Shown here piece by piece: positions 1 through 4,390 of a stretch of 5,407 nucleotides of DNA. Below the pieces are notes generated by a model that was not told the origin of the DNA, did no database searches, and worked only from the letters and a program-made list of their open reading frames with translations. This DNA comes from Streptomyces sp. (GTDB lineage: Bacteria; Actinomycetota; Actinomycetes; Streptomycetales; Streptomycetaceae). The stretch lies in NCBI GenBank assembly GCA_003519485.1, contig DOWQ01000388.1, forward strand, positions 1 through 5,407. Direction: 5' to 3'. Position 1 is the first letter of the stretch. Every line of letters starts with the position of its first letter. Position numbers and translations under genes: made by a program.

Positions 1-782
1 GCTTCACAGCCGCGCTCGCGCCGGACGACCGGGTGCTGGTGATCGACATCCCGGACAGCGGCGCCCCGCCGGTGGTGCGCGCCCCGTGCCGCGACTTGGC
101 GGCGCTCGCCCGGGTCGTCCGCTGCCCGGACGAACGGCCCCGGCCCGCCGCCGCCGTCTTCGCGGGCCACGCCGACCGGGTCGCCGCCTTCCGGTGGATC
201 GACCCGCGCGGTACGGAGTTCAGCACGGCGGACTCCGGAGGCCCCGGTTTCCTGCGGGGAGCCCGCACCCTGGCCGTCGTCACCGCGGACGGCGACGTGA
301 ACCGGGTGAAGGAGGCCGCGTACCGCAGCCTGGCCGCCCCCGGTGTCCGGGTGCCGGGGGAGGAGTACGTGGGCAGCGGCGCCGCGATGTCACGGATAGC
401 CGACTGGGTGCTGCTCGCCGCCGGCGCCGGCTTCGCCCTGCTGCTGCTCACCGGCGCGGTCTCGCTGCTCGGCACCTTCCTGGACCGCGCGGAGGACCTG
501 CGGCCGCTGGCCGGCTGGACCTCGGGGTTCCGCTTCCACCTCGGGGTCGCCTGGTGGGGCGTAGGCGCGCCGCTCGGCTGCGCCGTCCTGCTGAGCACGC
601 TCTTCGTGACGGTGCTCGCGCTGCTCAACGCCGCCTTCATCTACTGGGGCACGCAGCGGCCACCGTTCGGACTGCTCGGCGTGGGCGCGCTTGTGGCACT
701 CGCGCTGTGCGCCGCGGCGACGGCTGCGGGGGCCGTACTGTCGAGCCGGTTCACCCACCGCTGGGCGCCGCGAGGCGACTGA
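1..782 (+). CDS. C-terminal part of an FtsX-like ABC transporter permease / integral membrane protein (5' truncated by window)
   Basis: The frame is open from the first full codon at position 3 to TGA at 780-782, giving about 259 visible residues, so the true start lies upstream. Roughly the first 130 residues are soluble and mixed, probably an extracytoplasmic domain. They are followed by three hydrophobic segments at about visible residues 135-159, 184-214 and 221-247, then a short basic tail (RFTHRWAPRGD). A soluble domain followed by a final three-helix block, with a charged loop (LDRAEDLRPLAGWTSG) after the first helix, is the usual layout of the C-terminal FtsX domain in MacB/LolC-type permeases. 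Such proteins work with an ATPase to transmit force or extrude substrates; no ATPase is visible here. The gene converges with the signalling genes to its right and is probably unrelated to them. The membrane assignment is firm; the FtsX family call is from architecture only and the substrate is unknown. Confidence 0.72.
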   Translation, partial: FTAALAPDDRVLVIDIPDSGAPPVVRAPCRDLAALARVVRCPDERPRPAAAVFAGHADRVAAFRWIDPRGTEFSTADSGGPGFLRGARTLAVVTADGDVNRVKEAAYRSLAAPGVRVPGEEYVGSGAAMSRIADWVLLAAGAGFALLLLTGAVSLLGTFLDRAEDLRPLAGWTSGFRFHLGVAWWGVGAPLGCAVLLSTLFVTVLALLNAAFIYWGTQRPPFGLLGVGALVALALCAAATAAGAVLSSRFTHRWAPRGD

Positions 783-809
783 CCGGCCGGGGGGACGACC
801 GCGCCGGCG

Positions 810-844
810 GTCCGTCGGAGTGCCGGGCGGCACGGTCGACGGAC
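810..844. terminator. Two-part hairpin after the permease gene, candidate terminator
   Basis: GTCCGTCG (810-817) and CGACGGAC (837-844) are exact inverted repeats. Inside them GTGCC (820-824) pairs with GGCAC (829-833) around a 4-nt loop. The element lies 27 nt after the permease stop and has no T-run on either side, so it would be a U-less hairpin of the kind common in high-GC actinomycetes. The rest of the 783-892 gap shows no gene. Termination itself is inferred. Confidence 0.5.
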
Positions 845-882
845 GCAGTGGTGCCGGCCGAGCGCATCGGTGATGGACTGAC

Positions 883-889
883 GGAGGAG
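883..889 (+). promoter_or_regulatory. Strong Shine-Dalgarno in front of the small ORF
   Basis: GGAGGAG lies just before ATG 893-895. From the end of its GGAGG core (887) the spacer is 5 nt. It is one of the best matches to the anti-SD sequence in the window and is the main reason to take the 35-residue ORF seriously. Confidence 0.5.
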
Positions 890-892
890 ACC

Positions 893-1000
893 ATGAGCGG
901 GCTCAACGGCGTGGTCGACCCCGACGGCAGGACGCCGGCCGACCAGGCATCCCTGCCCTTCCTACGGATTCACGACTTCATGTGGAGACGGCCCGGCTAG
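893..1000 (+). CDS. Possible 35-residue small protein of unknown function
   Basis: ATG at 893 and TAG at 998-1000 enclose 35 codons (starts MSGLNGVVDPDG, ends HDFMWRRPG). Support comes from the strong GGAGGAG site upstream and G/C at the third position in 31 of 35 sense codons. The first 18 codons are all G/C-ending, while the last part holds GCA, CTA, ATT and AGA. There is no Cys, membrane segment or recognisable motif, so no function can be given. It follows a terminator-like hairpin, so it would need its own promoter, and I see no clear -35/-10. Its stop shares the tetranucleotide CTAG with the stop of the convergent globin gene. It could also be a chance ORF in the shared 3' region, or the remnant start of a longer lost gene. 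Confidence 0.38.
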   Translation: MSGLNGVVDPDGRTPADQASLPFLRIHDFMWRRPG

Positions 1001-1401
1001 CCCTCGGTGTTGATCATCGAGGCGGCGGCGTAGGTGAAGTAGTCCCACAACTGCTTCTCGTGCTCGGGCGCGAGTCCCAGCTCGTCCACCGCCACCCGCA
1101 TGTGGCGCAGCCACGCGTCGTGGGCCGCCCGGTCCACGACGAAGGGCGCGTGCCGCATCCGCAGCCGGGGGTGGCCGCGGTTGTCGCTGTAGGTGCGCGG
1201 GCCGCCCCAGTACTGGATGAGGAAGAGGACGAGCCGCTCCTCGGCCGGGCCCAGATCCTCCTCCGGGTACATCGGCCGCAGCTGCGGGTCCTCGGCGACC
1301 TCCTCGTAGAAGCGGTGCACCAGCCGTCGGAAGGTCGGCTCGCCGCCGACCTGATCGTAGAAGGTCTGCTCCTGCACCGTGCCACGCGGAATCTCGTTCA
1401 C
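997..1401 (-). CDS. glbO: Group II truncated haemoglobin (trHbO type)
   Basis: A 134-residue haem protein with a 2-over-2 globin fold. Family members bind O2 and are linked to O2/NO/peroxide chemistry and, in mycobacteria, to terminal oxidase function. The sequence closely follows the trHbO pattern: FYDQVGG at residues 14-20; B10 Tyr32 in HRFYEEV; CD1 Tyr45 in PMYPEEDLGPAEERL; then QYWGGPRTYSDNRGHPRLRM (63-82) leading to the proximal His84 in RHAPF; and G8 Trp97 in DAWLRHM. The haem ligand and distal Tyr/Tyr/Trp set are therefore intact. Length is normal for the family, with about nine extra N-terminal residues. The start is GTG at 1401, with a modest GAGAG site 9 nt upstream; no in-frame ATG precedes it. 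It lies 127 nt after the FHA gene on the same strand, separated by a terminator-like palindrome, so it may be separately transcribed. The family call is near certain; the physiological role is inferred. Confidence 0.95.
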   Translation of the reverse strand: MNEIPRGTVQEQTFYDQVGGEPTFRRLVHRFYEEVAEDPQLRPMYPEEDLGPAEERLVLFLIQYWGGPRTYSDNRGHPRLRMRHAPFVVDRAAHDAWLRHMRVAVDELGLAPEHEKQLWDYFTYAAASMINTEG

Positions 1402-1437
1402 CCCACCATGCTCTCAGACGCGCCGCCCGAGGTCTCA

Positions 1438-1449
1438 GGTCCTAGGACC
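1438..1449. other. 12-bp perfect palindrome GGTCCTAGGACC upstream of globin
   Basis: An exact palindrome centred about 42 nt upstream of the globin GTG, containing CTAG. On the minus strand it includes TAGGAC, which resembles an actinomycete -10 hexamer, but no -35-like hexamer stands at the right distance. It could be an operator half-site pair or chance. CTGAGA also occurs twice just downstream on the minus strand, between the palindrome and the start codon. Confidence 0.3.
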
Positions 1450-1462
1450 CGGAGGCCGTGGC

Positions 1463-1486
1463 GGGCGCGGGAAGGGCCGGGTGGGG
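1463..1486 (+). other. Five-tract G-quadruplex motif between FHA and globin genes
   Basis: Five G-tracts (1463-1465, 1469-1471, 1474-1476, 1479-1481, 1483-1486) are separated by loops of 3, 2, 2 and 1 nt, which fits the canonical G-quadruplex pattern with a spare tract. It is non-coding and lies 62-85 nt upstream of the globin start, on the template strand for globin. Folding is predicted from the pattern only; at this GC content such motifs also arise by chance. Confidence 0.5.
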
Positions 1487-1501
1487 CCGGTCCGGTACGG
1501 C

Positions 1502-1520
1502 CGGTGCCGGGCCGGCACCG
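1502..1520 (-). terminator. Palindromic hairpin directly after the FHA gene, candidate operon terminator
   Basis: CGGTGCCGG-G-CCGGCACCG is a 19-nt perfect inverted repeat that can fold as an 8-bp, all but one G:C, stem with a 3-nt loop. It starts 8 nt after the FHA stop (TGA, 1531-1529). A second short stem, GGCCG (1485-1489) with CGGCC (1498-1502), adjoins it. No T-run follows, so it would be a U-less terminator or a processing/stability hairpin. It separates the signalling genes from globin. Confidence 0.5.
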
Positions 1521-1528
1521 AGGTCAGG

Positions 1529-2749
1529 TCAGCCCCGCTGGACCGTGATCGTGGTCCAGGCGCCGACATGGACCCGGTCGCCCTCGCGCAGCGGTACCGG
1601 CACGAACGGCTGGATCGGCTCCTCGCCGCCGTTGACCGTGGTGCCGTTCGTCGAGTCCTGGTCGACGACCGACCAGCTGCCGTCCGGCTGCTGGACGAGC
1701 ATCGCGTGCTGGTGGGAGACACCCGGGTCCTCCGGCGGCCGGGACAGGTCGATGTCCGGTGACTCGCCGGTGCTGTTCCGGCGGCGGCCGATGGTGATCT
1801 GCTGCCCGGTGAGCGGCAGCTGCTGCTCTGGGGAGTACGCCGGGAGGTTCAGCCCGGACGCCTCCGGGCCGCTGCGGGTCATCATCGCGGTGAAGTACTC
1901 GCGGTCCGGCCCGACGACCGCGACCCAGTCGCCCATCGGCGCCGGCTGCTGTTGCTGCTGCTGGGCGTCGGAGGCCGGGCCGGGGTTGCCGTAGCCGTCA
2001 CCCGGAGCGAATCCCGTGCCGGCGGCCGGCTGCTCAGGGGCCAGGGCCGGGGCGGGAGCCGCCGGCGGTGGCAGCGTCCAGTCGTCGTCGCCCGAGAAGC
2101 TCCGGCCGGACGGCATCCCGGGGTAGCCGGCAGGCGCGCCCTGGTCCGGCTGCTGCTGGGGCTGCTGCGGTGCCTGCGGGTACGCGGGCTGCTGCGGCTG
2201 CTGGTAGCTCTGCGGCGGCTGGTAGGGCGGCGCCTGCTGCTGCGGGCCGGGGGCCTGCTCCGGCGCGAGCGGCTCGGCCGGCCGGTTCATCTGCGAGGGC
2301 CGCGAGCCCTGGTAGTCGTAGTTCTGCGGCGGCTGGGTGTGCTGCGGCTGCTGGAAGGCGGGCGGCAGCAGCGAGTGCCCGGGCTGCTGGGGCGGCGGGA
2401 CGAAGGAGGTCGGCGAGTGCGTGAGGAAGTTGTAGCGACATTCCTCACAGAACGGCGCCTGTGCCTCCCGGGGTGTACGGCACTGCGGGCACAGCTCGGC
2501 GTGCGCGGTGGCATCCGGGTCGTACGCGGCAGGCGGCGGGGGCGGCGCGGGCCGGTACTGCTGCTCGGGGTAGCCGTAGCCATAACCGGGCGCCGGCCCG
2601 GGCGGGCCGGGAGGCGGGGCGCCCGGCATCGGCGGGGGCATCGGTGGCGGCGGTACGGGACCGGGCGCGGCCGCACCGGTCATGTGGTGTCCGCACACGT
2701 CACACCAGTCTTCGGAACCGGACCGGTGACCGTTCGGGCAGGTCGGCAT
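1529..2749 (-). CDS. Double zinc-ribbon protein with Pro/Gln-rich linker and C-terminal FHA domain
   Basis: A 406-residue soluble protein likely to act as a phosphothreonine reader in Ser/Thr kinase signalling. Domains in order: an N-terminal Zn-binding knuckle (C4, H8, C16, C19); a proline-rich stretch (about 29-75); a zinc ribbon C87-x2-C90-x10-C101-x2-C104; a long Pro/Gln/Tyr-rich, presumably disordered linker (about 115-270, with a Q6 run at 263-268); then an FHA domain (about 275-406). FHA hallmarks are present: G321-R322, S345-x2-H348 and N368-G in STNGTTVNG, so phosphopeptide binding should be intact. There are no membrane segments. ATG 2749 is chosen because it puts the first ribbon at the very N-terminus (MPTCPNGH), as I recall for relatives. 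GTG 2770 would add seven residues and has a better ribosome binding site. It follows the VWA gene by 46 nt, consistent with an operon. Its second ribbon resembles that of the PP2C protein. Partner kinase and targets are unknown. Confidence 0.9.
   Translation of the reverse strand: MPTCPNGHRSGSEDWCDVCGHHMTGAAAPGPVPPPPMPPPMPGAPPPGPPGPAPGYGYGYPEQQYRPAPPPPPAAYDPDATAHAELCPQCRTPREAQAPFCEECRYNFLTHSPTSFVPPPQQPGHSLLPPAFQQPQHTQPPQNYDYQGSRPSQMNRPAEPLAPEQAPGPQQQAPPYQPPQSYQQPQQPAYPQAPQQPQQQPDQGAPAGYPGMPSGRSFSGDDDWTLPPPAAPAPALAPEQPAAGTGFAPGDGYGNPGPASDAQQQQQQPAPMGDWVAVVGPDREYFTAMMTRSGPEASGLNLPAYSPEQQLPLTGQQITIGRRRNSTGESPDIDLSRPPEDPGVSHQHAMLVQQPDGSWSVVDQDSTNGTTVNGGEEPIQPFVPVPLREGDRVHVGAWTTITVQRG
2600..2619 (+). 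other. G-quadruplex motif inside the FHA gene (template strand)
   Basis: G-tracts at 2600-2602, 2604-2606, 2609-2611 and 2616-2619 have loops of 1, 2 and 4 nt. They arise from Pro/Gly codons of the proline-rich segment read on the opposite strand, so protein composition explains them. The pattern still predicts a quadruplex on the template strand. Confidence 0.4.
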
Positions 2750-2759
2750 GTCGGTGCTT

Positions 2760-2784
2760 CCCCCTCTCACCTCGGCCCCTCCGG
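2760..2784 (-). promoter_or_regulatory. Two competing ribosome binding sites for the FHA gene
   Basis: On the minus strand GGAGGGG (2782-2776) has its GGAGG core 7 nt before GTG 2770, an ideal spacing. AGAGGGGG (2767-2760) lies 10 nt before ATG 2749. Both starts are in the same frame. The first is better by spacing; the second fits the zinc ribbon beginning at the N-terminus. Both could be used, giving forms that differ by seven residues. Confidence 0.5.
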
Positions 2785-2795
2785 ACCGTCTCCTG

Positions 2796-4235
2796 TCACT
2801 TCTTCACGCGCACCGTCTTGGTCGATCGCGTCTCGAGCGTCATCTCGTCGGCTTCCGCCACCTTCGCTTTCAGTCGCACAGTACCGGTCGCCGCATCGAC
2901 GACGTCCACCACCTTCGCAAGCAATTTCGCCGTCTCGCCGTTCCCGGAGGCGCTCGCCAGTTGCACGGCGCGCCCCAGCCGGGCCGTCGCTCCGCCAGTG
3001 TCACCCGACTTGCGGGCGGCCAGCCCCTGCTGGACGGCCCGGGCCAGTTCCACCTGGCCCGTGTAGTGCGCGACCTGCGCATCGACCGCCGCCGAGGCGG
3101 CCGTGTCGTGCGTCCACACGGCCCGGACCAGCCCCTGGGCCACGGGCACGGCCGGTCCGCCCTCCGGCGGCGGCAGAACCACGGAGAGCCGGGCGGCCAG
3201 CATCTCCTGACCCACGGATGCGCACGGAACCTCTACACATACGTGGTAATCACGTGATTCGTCGCCCCATGAGCCGGTCGGGTAGTCGGAGGCCCGTGGT
3301 CCGGTGGCGGCCGGCCGCCCGGTCAGCGTCCCGACCGCGGGCGCCACCTGCTTCACGAACACGACCTCCGCGCCCCTCGGCGTCCACAGCCGCAGTGCGA
3401 CATCCGCGACGGACTTGCCCATCGCGCTCGCCATCATCCGGGTGAAGTCCGCTGTCAGGGCCGCCGGGTCGGCGACGATGTCGGCCGTGCCGAGCAGGGC
3501 CGAGGCGATGCCGGTGACCTCCGGCATCGCCCAGTCCGTACCGACGCCGCGGGCGTCGCAGGTGAAGCGCCCGGCGCAGGTCTCCAGGGCGGCCCGCAGA
3601 TTTTCCGGGGACTCGTGCTCGTTGCGGCCGTCGGTCAGCAGGATGCCGTGGCGTATCGGACCGTTGTACGGAGCCAGGAGCCGGTCGGCGAGCATCAGCC
3701 AACTACTGATGGCGGTGCCGCCGCCCGCTGTCAGCCCGCCGAGCGCCTGCTTGGCCTGCTCGCGCGTGGTCCGGTCGGCGACGGCGAGCCGGCCGCCGCC
3801 GGGATAGACCTCGCGGGCCAGATGGGTGCCGGCGACCACCGCGAACGCCACCCCGTCGCGCAGGGTGCCGACCGCCGCGGCCGTCGCCTCCCGGGCGTTG
3901 TGCATCTTGGCCCGCGGATGGTCCATCGAGCCGGAGCAGTCGACCATGATGACGATCGCGGCGCCGGGACCGGCGCCCTCGGGGGCCGCGTCGCCGGGGT
4001 CCGCTTCCTGCTGGAGACCGGTTTCACCGGTGCGGGAGTCGGCGGGGCGTCGGGGGTCGGTGGGGCGATCGGTGGGGTGATCGGCCGGTGGTGGCCGTCG
4101 GCCGGCGGTGGCGCCGCCCGCTGAGGTGACCGTGACGATCGCGTCGACCTTCCGGCCGCCCGCCGGGAGGTACTCGTTCTGATGCACCTCGACGGAGAAC
4201 CGGGGCCGCCCGCTCGGTTCGGAGATGTTGGCCAT
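2796..4235 (-). CDS. VWA (von Willebrand factor A) domain protein with complete MIDAS
   Basis: A 479-residue cytoplasmic-type protein; no signal peptide or membrane segment is seen. An N-terminal beta-rich stretch (RFSVEVHQNEYLP, about 12-37) is followed by a low-complexity linker (about 39-90) rich in Pro, Asp, Thr and Arg. The VWA domain (about 91-275) has all MIDAS elements: D99-x-S101-x-S103 in MVDCSGSM, T174 in GGGTAISSW and D202 in LLTDGRNE, so it should bind Mg2+ and a protein ligand through an acidic residue. A C-terminal region (about 276-479) ends in basic RSTKTVRVKK and contains a helix-rich stretch (about 385-450). The start is ATG 4235 with a GGGGGG site 8 nt upstream. The PP2C gene ends 155 nt upstream and FHA begins 46 nt downstream. 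VWA proteins paired with PP2C phosphatases and Ser/Thr kinases are known (YegL/YegK/YegI; Ter-associated triads), so an adaptor or assembly role is inferred. Binding partners are unknown. Confidence 0.92.
   Translation of the reverse strand: MANISEPSGRPRFSVEVHQNEYLPAGGRKVDAIVTVTSAGGATAGRRPPPADHPTDRPTDPRRPADSRTGETGLQQEADPGDAAPEGAGPGAAIVIMVDCSGSMDHPRAKMHNAREATAAAVGTLRDGVAFAVVAGTHLAREVYPGGGRLAVADRTTREQAKQALGGLTAGGGTAISSWLMLADRLLAPYNGPIRHGILLTDGRNEHESPENLRAALETCAGRFTCDARGVGTDWAMPEVTGIASALLGTADIVADPAALTADFTRMMASAMGKSVADVALRLWTPRGAEVVFVKQVAPAVGTLTGRPAATGPRASDYPTGSWGDESRDYHVCVEVPCASVGQEMLAARLSVVLPPPEGGPAVPVAQGLVRAVWTHDTAASAAVDAQVAHYTGQVELARAVQQGLAARKSGDTGGATARLGRAVQLASASGNGETAKLLAKVVDVVDAATGTVRLKAKVAEADEMTLETRSTKTVRVKK
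3210..3260 (-). other. A/T-ending codon patch with 12-bp palindrome inside the VWA gene
   Basis: Ten of 17 successive codons here (residues ESRDYHVCVEVPCASVG, 326-342) end in A or T, in a gene where G/C endings otherwise dominate. The patch includes the exact palindrome AATCACGTGATT (3248-3259). No good -35/-10 pair was found on either strand. It could be a protein-binding site embedded in coding sequence, a recombined segment, or drift. Confidence 0.45.
4044..4080. repeat. 12-nt tandem repeat and four-tract G4 motif in the VWA linker
   Basis: TCGGTGGGGCGA (4057-4068) is followed directly by TCGGTGGGGTGA (4069-4080), two copies with one difference, encoding repeated PTD units in the VWA linker. 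The same stretch of the plus strand holds four tracts of at least four G (4044-4047, 4052-4056, 4062-4065, 4074-4077) with loops of 4, 5 and 8 nt, a borderline G-quadruplex motif because of the last loop. The repeat suggests that linker length can vary by slippage. Confidence 0.5.
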
Positions 4236-4313
4236 GCGATCCGCCCCCCGGCGCTCGATCTGGACGACTGGTCAACGAGTCGGGCGGAAGCCCCCGGCAC
4301 GGCGTTCCCCCAT

Positions 4314-4344
4314 GGCGGCCGGTGACCCGGCGCACCGGGCCGCC
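4314..4344. terminator. Hairpin between PP2C and VWA genes (attenuator, terminator or processing site)
   Basis: GGCGGCC-GGTG (4314-4324) pairs with CACC-G-GGCCGCC (4333-4344), an 11-bp stem with one bulged G and an 8-nt loop. It sits in the 155-nt gap 47 nt after the PP2C stop. No T-run follows, so partial termination or an mRNA processing/stability role is possible. No convincing promoter for the VWA gene was found in the rest of the gap. Confidence 0.42.
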
Positions 4345-4390
4345 GCTTCCGGTGCACGGCCCCGCCGGTACGTCCGGCGCGTTCCGCGCG

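Noticed and set aside
33..35. GTG at 33 as the permease start
   Set aside because: The frame is open to the window edge, no ribosome binding site precedes it, and the protein would begin in mid-domain.
86..892. Extending the small ORF upstream to a 304-codon plus-strand gene
   Set aside because: The upstream part is an Arg/Pro-rich shadow of the permease in another frame. Only the part after ATG 893 has a ribosome binding site.
893..1000. Small ORF as a RiPP (lasso or lanthipeptide) precursor
   Set aside because: No Cys, no recognisable leader/core pattern and no maturation genes nearby.
982..1548. Plus-strand ORF of 188 codons across the globin gene
   Set aside because: Antisense to a complete, fully conserved globin; composition is that of a shadow frame.
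3247..3249. TTA triplet on the minus strand as a bldA-type regulatory codon in the VWA gene
   Set aside because: Out of frame: the in-frame codons are GAT and TAC.
1952..3445. Long plus-strand ORF of 497 codons
   Set aside because: Arg/Gly-rich with no domain. It lies antisense to the FHA and VWA genes, whose FHA and MIDAS motifs are unmistakable. Long opposite-strand frames are expected at this GC content.
4270..4275. TTGACC (minus strand) as a -35 for the VWA gene
   Set aside because: No plausible -10 hexamer at 16-19 nt; the following sequence is GC-only.
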